This document shows, piece by piece, positions 1 through 5,746 of a DNA stretch of 7,106 nucleotides. The position numbers were made by a program, and so were the translations under genes. Each line of letters starts with the position of its first letter. Position 1 is the first letter of the stretch. The notes under the pieces were generated by a model. That model made no database searches and had not been told where the DNA came from. It saw only the letters and a program-made list of their open reading frames with translations. This DNA is from Candidatus Methanofastidiosia archaeon (GTDB lineage: Archaea; Methanobacteriota_B; Thermococci; Methanofastidiosales; Methanofastidiosaceae), in contig PWMA01000035.1 of assembly GCA_003558335.1 (NCBI GenBank), positions 1-7,106 of the forward strand. Direction: 5' to 3'.

Positions 1-125
1 GATGTTTGAAATGTCACCATTTCTGGGAAATAACAGTTTCTCCTGAGGAAATTGATATAATATGTCCAAAATGTGAAAGATCAGATGTGGAAATATTAAA
101 TAGTTGTAAAGGAAAATGTGGATAA
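1..125 (+). CDS. C-terminal fragment of a zinc-ribbon protein
   Basis: This is the 3' end of a gene that begins before the window; the open frame starts at base 3 and stops at TAA 123-125. The visible 40 residues show two CxxC knuckles (CLKC at the very start and CPKC about 20 residues later) with an FWEI hydrophobic stretch between them, which is a compact zinc ribbon. The tail CKGKCG adds two more cysteines that could bind metal. The ribbon resembles the zinc domain of HypA nickel chaperones (CLxC...W...CPKC...D.EI), but the usual HypA end after it is missing, so it could equally be another zinc-ribbon protein. The next gene starts 21 bases later on the same strand, so the two are probably co-transcribed. 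Function is not assigned. Confidence 0.7.
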   Translation, partial: CLKCHHFWEITVSPEEIDIICPKCERSDVEILNSCKGKCG

Positions 126-146
126 AAATTATCTTAAGGTAATAAT

Positions 147-515
147 GTGAAAATAGCAATACCAACAGACGATAAAGGCGGCCTATCTGATATTGTATAT
201 AATCATTTTGGTATGGCCCCTACATACACCATTGTGGATGTAATAGGTAATAAAATTGAAAATGTAGACATAATAAAAAACATAAGTGATCATTTTGGTG
301 GTTCTGAAAGTCCAGTTGATTTACTTCTTAAAAATAACGTAGGGATCGTAATTTGTTCGCATCTGGGCCCACATGCGATGGAAATATTATCTTGCCAAGG
401 ATTTGATCTATTTTTCACAAAGAGAGAAAAAGTTCAAGATGTAGTGGATAACTACATCAAAGGAAATTTAGAAAGATTTTCTGGTGAAAAAACATCTTGC
501 AACGCTTCTAAATAA
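147..515 (+). CDS. NifX/NifB-family (dinitrogenase iron-molybdenum cofactor biosynthesis-like) protein
   Basis: This 122-residue protein is a single-domain member of the family that contains NifX, NafY and the C-terminal domain of NifB. The diagnostic parts are visible: MKIAIPTDD at the N terminus, NHFGMAPTYTIVD (residues 19-31), a central PVDLLLKNNVGIVIC segment (56-70), SHLGPHAMEIL (71-81), and a closing VVDNYIKGNLE. Family members bind or carry iron-sulfur or metal clusters. Many archaeal copies occur without nitrogenase, so nitrogen fixation should not be inferred. C70, C83 and C118 are possible ligands. The start is GTG at 147, with AAGGT at 136-140 as ribosome binding site; an ATG overlapping it at 145 is out of frame and meets a stop at once. 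It follows the zinc-ribbon gene by 21 bases, which hints at a shared role in metal handling. Its stop lies one base from the stop of the convergent DUF1847 gene. Confidence 0.9.
   Translation: MKIAIPTDDKGGLSDIVYNHFGMAPTYTIVDVIGNKIENVDIIKNISDHFGGSESPVDLLLKNNVGIVICSHLGPHAMEILSCQGFDLFFTKREKVQDVVDNYIKGNLERFSGEKTSCNASK
487..492 (-). terminator. Possible oligo-T terminator for the DUF1847 gene
   Basis: On the minus strand a run of six T residues occurs about 25 bases after the stop codon of the DUF1847 gene. Archaeal RNA polymerase terminates at oligo-T tracts without needing a hairpin. The site lies inside the 3' end of the convergent NifX-family gene. Confidence 0.35.
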
Positions 516-516
516 C

Positions 517-1113
517 CTATTCTAATTTGTAAGTCTTTATTTTTTTAATCCAATAATTGGAATAGAGAGCTCCAACAGGGTTGTGTGCTAAGATCCTATC
601 TTTAACAATTAGGACAGTTGTAGGGGCTTTTGAATATTTGATAAATAAAGAATCATGCCCAACACAAAGACCTACAACTATATTAAACTGTGTTTCTTCT
701 TTTTCTAATAATTTAGCTTGGCCAACAGGATTGCAAGAAGATTCGCTTAGTTTTCCTGATAAAGTTTTAGTAACTCCGAAATCACCTTTTTCAATGCCAC
801 CAGTTTTACATATGGCTAGTGAAACTTCAAATCCCTTTTCTTGTAACAAATCTGTCAAAATTTGAGATTCTTTTTTTAATCCGACACAAGAAGCAATTCC
901 CAATTTTTTGTAATTCATTCTTTTACAAAATTCTATTAGTTCAATGACACGAGGGAGCTTCATATATGCATCGGCTTCAATTTCTGTAGAAGTTATATAA
1001 AAATCTAGGTTTTCTTCTTTTTTTATTTCTTTCTCTGCGTATTCTCTTATTTCTTTACTATAACAGTTTATTCCATCCATGCAGATAGAATCATCACAAT
1101 CATTGCATCTCAT
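517..1113 (-). CDS. DUF1847 family cysteine-rich, probably metal-binding protein
   Basis: This is a 198-residue member of DUF1847, a family of unknown function found in anaerobic bacteria and archaea. The N terminus carries cysteines C3, C6, C11 and C17 in a C-x2-C-x4-C-x5-C pattern, as expected for a metal or iron-sulfur site. The body has more conserved-looking cysteines: C76 in IASCVGL, C102, C127 in SSCNPV and C150 in GLCVGHDSLF. The signature end reads KAPTTVLIVKDR followed by HNPVGALY (177-184). I chose ATG at 1113 over an in-frame TTG at 1131, because a TATA-like box lies 24 bases before 1113 and the TTG would fall inside that promoter. The transcript is therefore probably leaderless. 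It sits 34 bases after the marker-2 gene and converges on the NifX-family gene. The enzymatic role is unknown. Confidence 0.88.
   Translation of the reverse strand: MRCNDCDDSICMDGINCYSKEIREYAEKEIKKEENLDFYITSTEIEADAYMKLPRVIELIEFCKRMNYKKLGIASCVGLKKESQILTDLLQEKGFEVSLAICKTGGIEKGDFGVTKTLSGKLSESSCNPVGQAKLLEKEETQFNIVVGLCVGHDSLFIKYSKAPTTVLIVKDRILAHNPVGALYSNYWIKKIKTYKLE
536..546 (+). terminator. Oligo-T terminator after the NifX-family gene
   Basis: The tract TTTATTTTTTT starts 20 bases after the NifX-family stop codon. It is a typical archaeal hairpin-independent terminator. It lies within the 3' coding end of the convergent DUF1847 gene, where it is read on the other strand as a lysine-rich tail. 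Confidence 0.5.
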
Positions 1114-1130
1114 ATAAGAGATAAAAAGCA

Positions 1131-1142
1131 ATAATTTAAAAA
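1131..1142 (-). promoter_or_regulatory. TATA-like box for the DUF1847 gene
   Basis: On the minus strand CTTTTTAAATTATT contains a TTTTTAAA/TTTAAATT element centred about 24 bases upstream of the ATG at 1113. This fits an archaeal TATA box driving a leaderless transcript that starts at or next to the start codon. No ribosome binding site precedes the ATG. Confidence 0.5.
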
Positions 1143-1147
1143 GTTAT

Positions 1148-2119
1148 TTATGTTATGCCCGATATTATATCTGTTTTAAAATCAAATAAAGTTTTATTTT
1201 GATTTTTATATTTCAATTTCATTGTGTTATCATTTGTAACTTTGCCTATTACTTTGGCCTCGATTTCTTGTTTTTTGAAAAGTTTTATTATTTTATCAGT
1301 ATTTTCAGAAGTGGAAGTTAAGGTAAACCCATATCCAGGATAGATTTTTAGCCAATCTATGAAGTTTATAGTTTCTGGTCTTTGAATCTCCTCTATATCT
1401 ATAACTGCGCCTTTTCTTGATGTTTCTAGAAGCATTCCAATTGTGCCCAATATACCTGGATTTGAGATATCTTTGGCAGAAAATGAAAGCTCTTTTTCTG
1501 CTATTTCATTCATGATGCTTAATTTTGATAGACACTCTTCAGAAGATTTATCAAGAGTAGTGTCCCAATTTAAAAAATTATTGTACTGTTTGCCATTCAT
1601 ATCCATAGCCAATATAATGTCCTCTCCATCTTTTGCTGAAAAACTTGAAAGTATTTTTGAAGCTTTCCCCATTATAGAAACAGAAACTGTTGTGCTATCT
1701 GTATCAGGATGTAAGTGTCCACCAACCATAGGAACTTTAAACTTGTCACATCCGGTCCTAATGCCTTCAAGTAAATCCATACAGTTATCTGTTTTTTTCA
1801 ATGACATAATATTGACCATAGCAATGGGTTTGCCCCCCATTGCATATATATCATTTACATTCACGAGCACAGCACAATATCCTGCCCAAAAAAAATCATT
1901 TAATAAATTTGCCCATATCCCATCGGCAGCAAATAGCAAATAATTGCCTTCATTATTTATAACTGCTGCATCATCACCAAAGTCAATGAAAGTGTTCCCA
2001 TAGTTAGAAAATGGTTTAAATTGATTAATTAGGTGTTTAATTGGATTTTTTCGCTTAACACCTTCATAATTCCTGATTTCCTGCACAATTTTATTTAATT
2101 CTGCCATAATTTTCAACAT
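1148..2119 (-). CDS. Methanogenesis marker protein 2 (AIR synthase-related / PurM-like family)
   Basis: This 323-residue protein has the two-domain AIR-synthase-related fold shared by PurM, ThiL, HypE and SelD, which use ATP. It matches the methanogen-specific marker 2 subfamily (recalled as TIGR03267), whose reaction is not known to me. Visible signatures are GDDAAVI (48-54), AADGIW (64-69), WAGYCAVLVNVNDIYAMGG (78-96), VPMVGGHLHPDT (129-140), KDISNPGILGTIGMLLE (216-232) and YPGYGFTLT (260-268). The acidic GDD and ND motifs are the expected Mg-ATP ligands. Length is typical for the family. ATG at 2119 is preferred because a TATA box lies 24-25 bases upstream; an in-frame ATG at 2107 is the alternative. 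It is flanked by scpB and DUF1847, with no other methanogenesis gene in view. It is the best evidence that the host is a methanogen or derived from one. Confidence 0.9.
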   Translation of the reverse strand: MLKIMAELNKIVQEIRNYEGVKRKNPIKHLINQFKPFSNYGNTFIDFGDDAAVINNEGNYLLFAADGIWANLLNDFFWAGYCAVLVNVNDIYAMGGKPIAMVNIMSLKKTDNCMDLLEGIRTGCDKFKVPMVGGHLHPDTDSTTVSVSIMGKASKILSSFSAKDGEDIILAMDMNGKQYNNFLNWDTTLDKSSEECLSKLSIMNEIAEKELSFSAKDISNPGILGTIGMLLETSRKGAVIDIEEIQRPETINFIDWLKIYPGYGFTLTSTSENTDKIIKLFKKQEIEAKVIGKVTNDNTMKLKYKNQNKTLFDFKTDIISGIT

Positions 2120-2138
2120 GCGGTTAAAGATTAAGATA

Positions 2139-2148
2139 CTTATAAAAG
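2139..2148 (-). promoter_or_regulatory. TATA box for the methanogenesis marker 2 gene
   Basis: On the minus strand CTTTTATAAG occupies the 32-base gap after scpB. Its TTTTATAA core is centred 24-25 bases before the ATG at 2119. This spacing supports a separate leaderless transcript rather than pure read-through from scpB. Confidence 0.55.
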
Positions 2149-2151
2149 TTT

Positions 2152-2664
2152 TTATTTTAGAATACTTTCCATAAATTTTCTGATTTCTGTAGGCGTGGAA
2201 GATTCAAGACCATATATTTCAGAAAATTTAGAAGTTGTTTTCAAAATTTTTGTCCTTCCACATGGTTCTGCATCTAAAAGACCAGATTCAACTAAAATTT
2301 TTACATGTTCATAGCACTGACTACCTCTGTATTTCACTAAATCTGATTTTTTTAGAGGTTGTTTATATGCAACAATAGCTAAAGTTTTTAGAACAGCCCC
2401 CTTTATCTCAGATTTTGGAGCAAAATCCGCAGTCAATAAAGAATACTCATTTTTTACTTGCATTGTATACAGGTCTTGTACAGCCCTAACTACTTCTATT
2501 GCACTACCCCTCTCACGATAATCTTTTGATAAATCTTCGATCAAACTTTCTACATACTCTCTACTTTTGATTTCAAGCTTTTTTTGTAGTTTAGAAATTG
2601 ATACAGGATCTCCTGAAATGAAAAGAATTGCTTCGATAGAGGCCTTGTCTTTTATTGTATCCAT
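2152..2664 (-). CDS. scpB: Segregation and condensation protein B (ScpB)
   Basis: ScpB is the small double winged-helix subunit that works with the kleisin ScpA and an SMC-type ATPase to compact and segregate the chromosome. The 170-residue protein shows both halves. The first winged helix opens with SIEAILFISGDPVSISKL (residues 9-26). The second contains LKTLAIVAYKQPLKKSDL (92-109), an RG..CYEHVKILVESGLL stretch, and the closing GRTKILKTT plus FSEIYGL (136-153). Length is normal for archaeal ScpB. No scpA or smc lies in the window, so the partner must be elsewhere. ATG at 2664 is supported by a TATA box about 24 bases upstream and by the lack of a ribosome binding site, which points to a leaderless mRNA. 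It is divergent from the tldE-like operon. Confidence 0.92.
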   Translation of the reverse strand: MDTIKDKASIEAILFISGDPVSISKLQKKLEIKSREYVESLIEDLSKDYRERGSAIEVVRAVQDLYTMQVKNEYSLLTADFAPKSEIKGAVLKTLAIVAYKQPLKKSDLVKYRGSQCYEHVKILVESGLLDAEPCGRTKILKTTSKFSEIYGLESSTPTEIRKFMESILK

Positions 2665-2681
2665 ACGCCAATATTATTGCT

Positions 2682-2691
2682 TATATTTAAA
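2682..2691 (-). promoter_or_regulatory. TATA box for scpB
   Basis: On the minus strand TTTAAATATA is centred about 23-25 bases before the scpB ATG, a near-consensus archaeal TATA box. It lies in the 119-base divergent intergenic region shared with the tldE-like operon. Confidence 0.6.
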
Positions 2692-2744
2692 TGGTTTGCC
2701 AGGTATATTTAGAAAATAATTTATTTGAATCTAGGATAAGAAGC

Positions 2745-2752
2745 TTTTTTAA
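2745..2752 (+). promoter_or_regulatory. Possible TATA box for the tldE-like operon
   Basis: TTTTTTAA lies about 35 bases before the ATG at 2784. Initiation about 25 bases downstream would give a short leader containing GGGTG (2774-2778), a plausible ribosome binding site. The match to consensus is weak, and the AT-rich region offers other candidates. Confidence 0.3.
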
Positions 2753-2783
2753 TGGACATATCTTTGTTTAATCGGGTGTATAG

Positions 2784-4058
2784 ATGGAGTTAGAAGAAAT
2801 TACTCAAAAAACTATGGAATACGTAACTTCCGAGGGTGAAATTTTTGCCCAAAAAATCAAGGTCATATCTTATGATATTGAAAAAAATAATGTAGAAATT
2901 GGAGAAGAAAAAGAAACGATAGGCATAGGAGTGAGAGTAATCAAAGGAAAAAAACAAGGATTTTCGTTTACAAATAATATAAATGGGTTAGAAGAATGCG
3001 TTAAGACGGCATACAAAGTTCTCAAGGTATCTAGGGACAGAGAAGATTTTGTTAGTCTGCCTGAACCCAAAAAAATAATAAAAAGAAACTTGACAGATGA
3101 ATCCCTCTATTCTATATCATCTGAAGATTTAATAAAGTTCTCAATCGATATGATTGATGGGTGTGAAGAAAATAAAGGCACTCCATCTTCTGGAAGCACA
3201 AATCTGACACTTCACGAAGAAGCTATTTCAACTTCTACAGGAATATCTTTAAGTCAAAAATATGCAACATTGTTTGGATATTTATCTTCAATCTATAAAG
3301 ACGTTGATGTATCAACAGGGTTTGATTATAACATTATGAGAAAAAAATTTAATTTTACAGATATTGGAAAAAATGCAGCTGATAAAGCTAAAGAAACAAG
3401 TAATGCAAAAAATATTACGTCTATGTATTGTGATGTTATTTTAGAGCCTGATGCCATATCTTCATTGCTTTCCAACACATTTATTTCTCACCTTTATGCT
3501 GAAAACGTAGATAAAAATAGAAGTTTTCTAAAAGGAAAAATAGGAGAAAAGATAACAAATCTTAAAATGATAGATGACGGTACTATTGATTATGGAATTG
3601 CATCTTCAAATTTTGATGGTGATGGAAATCCAACAAAAAGAAATATAATATTGGAAGAGGGAGTATTGAATCATTACCTTTATGACGACTTCTATGCAAA
3701 AAAATTTGAAGTCGAATCCACTGGGAACTCTGAAAGAGATTATAAATCTCTACCCTCTATTGGAACTACAAATTTCATAATTGAAGGTGAAAAAATAGAA
3801 AATATAAAAGAAGGATTTATTATTAATGAATTAAGAGGAGCCCATACTGCCAATCCCATATCTGGAGATTTCTCAGTTGAAATATCAAGTGGTTTTTACA
3901 TAAAAAATGGAGAAAAAATTCACCCTATCAAACATGGAATGATAGCAGGAAATGTATTTGATTTTTTAGGTAAAGTTAAAGGAACTTATGGAAAAATAAA
4001 AGATACTGGAGGTCTAATAACTCCTTCCATTGTTTCAGAAGTTAAGGTGGTAGGATGA
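2784..4058 (+). CDS. TldE/PmbA-like subunit of the TldD/TldE metalloprotease family
   Basis: TldD and TldE form a heterodimeric peptidase, known in bacteria for maturing microcin B17 and degrading the antitoxin CcdA; TldD carries the HExxxH zinc site. This 424-residue protein has the family fold but no HExxxH and no TldD-type CGK ending, so it is assigned to the non-metal TldE (PmbA) side. Supporting motifs are SNFDGDGNPTKRN followed by LEEGVLNHYLYD (275-301), STGNSER (312-318), GAHTANPISGDFSVEISSGF (352-371), MIAGNVFDFL (386-395) and a closing TPSIVSEVKVVG. The ATG at 2784 is preceded by GGGTG. It is the first gene of a tight operon, and its TGA overlaps the ATG of the next gene. A TldD partner is not adjacent here. 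Confidence 0.88.
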   Translation: MELEEITQKTMEYVTSEGEIFAQKIKVISYDIEKNNVEIGEEKETIGIGVRVIKGKKQGFSFTNNINGLEECVKTAYKVLKVSRDREDFVSLPEPKKIIKRNLTDESLYSISSEDLIKFSIDMIDGCEENKGTPSSGSTNLTLHEEAISTSTGISLSQKYATLFGYLSSIYKDVDVSTGFDYNIMRKKFNFTDIGKNAADKAKETSNAKNITSMYCDVILEPDAISSLLSNTFISHLYAENVDKNRSFLKGKIGEKITNLKMIDDGTIDYGIASSNFDGDGNPTKRNIILEEGVLNHYLYDDFYAKKFEVESTGNSERDYKSLPSIGTTNFIIEGEKIENIKEGFIINELRGAHTANPISGDFSVEISSGFYIKNGEKIHPIKHGMIAGNVFDFLGKVKGTYGKIKDTGGLITPSIVSEVKVVG

Positions 4059-4582
4059 TAGCTATTGTGGGTATGCCCGGCTCTGGAAAAAGTGAATTTG
4101 TAAATGTATTATTGGAATTTGGATATAATGTTATTTCTATGGGAGATCTAGTAAGAGAAGAAACTATAAAAAGAGAATATAGTTTAGAGGAAAGTGGTAA
4201 AGTTGCACAGATGCTAAGAGACGAAAAAGGTCTTGATGCGATTGCAATTTTAACTTTAGAAAAAATTAGAGATTCTAATGAAGACAAGTTTTTAATTGAA
4301 GGTATAAGAGGGATAAAAGAAATTGAGAGATTTAGAAATGAGATAGATTTTTTTCTGATCGGAATTCATGCCTCTCCGAAGATAAGATTTGAAAGATTGA
4401 AAGGTAGAGGAAGAGAAGATGATCCCAACACATATTATGACTTTCAGGAAAGAGATTTAAGAGAGCTTTCATGGGGATTAGGTCAAGCCTTGGCATTATC
4501 AGATGCAATAGTTGACAATAATGAAACTTTAGAAAAGTTTAGAGAAAACATAGTTAAGGTGATTAAAAAATATGAGCTTTAA
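4055..4582 (+). CDS. UPF0200 family P-loop kinase (dephospho-CoA kinase/NMP kinase-like)
   Basis: This 175-residue protein is a small P-loop kinase of the archaeal UPF0200 family, related to adenylate kinase and dephospho-CoA kinase; its substrate is not known to me. Visible parts are the Walker A loop GMPGSGKS (residues 6-13), a SMGDLVREE substrate-side motif (28-36), FLIEGIRGIKE (79-89), a lid-like RFERLKGRGREDDP (111-124), and ERDLRELSWGLG followed by ADAIVDNN-type sequence (AIVDNN, 151-156). Length is full. Its ATG overlaps the stop of the tldE-like gene (ATGA) and is preceded by AAGGTGG at 4044-4050, so translation is coupled. It overlaps the next gene by 11 bases. Calling it dephospho-CoA kinase from homology alone would be unsafe, because archaea are known to use a different GTP-dependent enzyme for that step. 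Confidence 0.88.
   Translation: MIAIVGMPGSGKSEFVNVLLEFGYNVISMGDLVREETIKREYSLEESGKVAQMLRDEKGLDAIAILTLEKIRDSNEDKFLIEGIRGIKEIERFRNEIDFFLIGIHASPKIRFERLKGRGREDDPNTYYDFQERDLRELSWGLGQALALSDAIVDNNETLEKFRENIVKVIKKYEL
4556..4563 (+). promoter_or_regulatory. Strong ribosome binding site for the UPF0201 gene
   Basis: AAGGTGAT lies inside the UPF0200 coding sequence and ends eight bases before the UPF0201 ATG. It is complementary to the usual archaeal 16S 3' end (AUCACCU), and it confirms that start within the overlap. Confidence 0.75.
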
Positions 4583-4949
4583 AGTAAAAGTTATTGCAGA
4601 AGTAAAGCCGACAGAAGATCTTGAAAAGGTAAAAAAATCTATACTAAACATATTTCCCGATATAAATATCGAAGAAAAGAAAAACGAAGTTATTGGTGAA
4701 TCAGACTCGAACAATGTTTTTTCAAGATTTATTGAATTAATTTATTCTGATGCTATAAGAGACACAGTAAATATGATTTTAAAAGAAGGTGTTTGTGGGT
4801 CAAAAATATCATTTTCTATGAATAAACAAGCCGCTTTTGCTGGTAGAGTAAATCTCTCAAAAAATTCCACTTTGGGATCAATTAAAGTAAAAATTTATGT
4901 AGAGAATCCTTATGAGTTTATTGATAAAATAGTTCCAAGAACGATTTGA
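4572..4949 (+). CDS. UPF0201 family protein, RNA-binding-like (ribosomal L5-like fold)
   Basis: This 125-residue protein matches the archaeal UPF0201 family, annotated as an RNA-binding domain with a ribosomal-protein-L5-like fold; no precise function is known to me. Signatures are IAEVKPTEDLEKVKKSI (residues 8-24), an IRDTVN-type helix (62-67), FSMNKQAAFAGRVNLS (81-96), LGSIKVKIYVENP (101-113) and a closing FIDKIVPRT. The family often ends with an extra glycine after PxT, so this C terminus is slightly short. The ATG at 4572 lies in the +1 frame relative to the upstream kinase, overlaps it by 11 bases, and is served by AAGGTGAT at 4556-4563, an excellent match to the archaeal anti-Shine-Dalgarno. 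The tight link to UPF0200 suggests a joint role. Confidence 0.9.
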   Translation: MSFKVKVIAEVKPTEDLEKVKKSILNIFPDINIEEKKNEVIGESDSNNVFSRFIELIYSDAIRDTVNMILKEGVCGSKISFSMNKQAAFAGRVNLSKNSTLGSIKVKIYVENPYEFIDKIVPRTI

Positions 4950-4961
4950 TCTTAATATTTT

Positions 4962-4966
4962 AAAAA
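4962..4966 (-). terminator. Short T tract after lplA
   Basis: On the minus strand CCTTTTTAAAA begins directly after the lplA stop codon. A five-T run followed by more A/T is a weak candidate for archaeal intrinsic termination in the 19-base convergent gap. Confidence 0.3.
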
Positions 4967-4968
4967 GG

Positions 4969-5697
4969 TTATTTTTTGTAATTCCACCCATATGTTTTAT
5001 ACTTTTCTTCTGATAATTTTTTGGCCAGTTTCAACTCTTCTTTAGAAATCTTTTCTTCTTTTGAGGGCCCATGTATTGATTCAAATCCTTGTTTTAAAGA
5101 TTTAATTAATTCTTTTATGTTTACATTGCACCCTTCTTCTGATAAAGTTGTAACTCTATTTTTTATTTCAATTTTTTTGTCAGATACTTTAAGAGTTTTT
5201 TCCATTAATTCTATATTAGTGTCATACATTAATGTTCCGTGTTGCAAAATAACTCCAGATTTTCTGGTTTGAGCTGACCCTGATATTTTTTTCAAGTTAA
5301 ACACTAAATCATTGAGGGGTTTGAAATGAGCCTCTATGTCTAATATTTTTAGACCCTCAATTATACCTCTATATAGATATTCAAAAGAATAAAGAATATT
5401 TTCAGGAGTGTTGTTTTCAGAAATAACAATAGAATAAGTAATTTCTCCTAAACTATCATGAAATACATTTCCCCCTCCAGTTATCCTCCTTACATAATCT
5501 ATGTTGTTTGAAATGCAATATTCTAAATCAACTGCAGATTTTAATCTCTGGAAGTATCCGATTGTAACACAAGAAGGTAAGAAAGAGTACAGTCTAAAAG
5601 TGTCAGGTATTTTATTTTTTATCCTTAACAGCAATAAGGTTTCATCGATACCCATTGAAATATAACCATCGTCTTTTCTATATTCTAAATATCTCAC
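4969..5697 (-). CDS. lplA: Lipoate-protein ligase A, catalytic domain protein
   Basis: LplA activates lipoate with ATP and attaches it to a lysine of lipoyl-domain proteins such as glycine cleavage H protein. The 242-residue protein has the biotin/lipoate ligase catalytic fold: TIGYFQ (45-50), RRITGGGNVFHD (70-81), ND at 129-130, KKISGSAQTRKSGVILQHGTLMYD with the probable catalytic lysine at 137, and NRVTTLSE (180-187). No cysteine sits where the acyl-thioester cysteine of LipM octanoyltransferases would be, so ligase is preferred. The end (LAKKLSEEKY...WNY) resembles compact archaeal LplA proteins, which need a separate LplB accessory domain; none is visible here. The start is GTG at 5697, supported by a TATA box about 25 bases upstream and no ribosome binding site, so the mRNA is probably leaderless. 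It converges with the UPF0201 gene and is divergent from the helicase operon. Confidence 0.88.
   Translation of the reverse strand: MRYLEYRKDDGYISMGIDETLLLLRIKNKIPDTFRLYSFLPSCVTIGYFQRLKSAVDLEYCISNNIDYVRRITGGGNVFHDSLGEITYSIVISENNTPENILYSFEYLYRGIIEGLKILDIEAHFKPLNDLVFNLKKISGSAQTRKSGVILQHGTLMYDTNIELMEKTLKVSDKKIEIKNRVTTLSEEGCNVNIKELIKSLKQGFESIHGPSKEEKISKEELKLAKKLSEEKYKTYGWNYKK
4972..4977 (+). terminator. Oligo-T terminator for the tldE-UPF0200-UPF0201 operon
   Basis: A six-T run follows the UPF0201 stop codon by 22 bases, preceded by a TATTTT stretch. This is a plausible archaeal oligo-T terminator. It overlaps the last codons of the convergent lplA gene. Confidence 0.45.
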
Positions 5698-5717
5698 AAG
5701 AAATAATTATAGAAAAG

Positions 5718-5727
5718 CATTTATATG
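5718..5727 (-). promoter_or_regulatory. TATA box for lplA, also readable on the + strand
   Basis: On the minus strand CATATAAATG has its ATATAAAT core centred about 25 bases before the lplA GTG start, ideal for a leaderless transcript. The same bases read CATTTATATG on the + strand, also TATA-like, and would place + strand initiation at about 5747-5750, exactly where the inverted repeat of the downstream leader begins. The minus-strand assignment is firmer than the plus-strand one. Confidence 0.6.
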
Positions 5728-5746
5728 TTTACGTAATCGTAAGAGT

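Noticed and set aside
147..515. Evidence for nitrogen fixation from the NifX-family gene
   Set aside because: No nifHDKEN genes are in view, and single-domain members of this family are common in non-diazotrophic archaea.
581..865. Open frame on the + strand opposite the DUF1847 gene
   Set aside because: It has no recognisable family, and the DUF1847 frame on the other strand has clear conserved motifs; it is a shadow frame.
1114..1131. In-frame TTG at 1131 as start of the DUF1847 gene
   Set aside because: It would add six residues before the MRCxxC start expected for the family and it falls within the TATA-like promoter; ATG at 1113 fits better.
1443..1943. 166-codon + strand open frame opposite the marker 2 gene
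   Set aside because: It is fully covered by strongly conserved marker 2 motifs on the minus strand, and the product resembles no family.
2926..2960. HExxxH-like metalloprotease site sought in the tldE-like gene
   Set aside because: The only HE pair (HEEAIS, residues 144-149) lacks the second histidine and is in the wrong region, so no zinc site is claimed.
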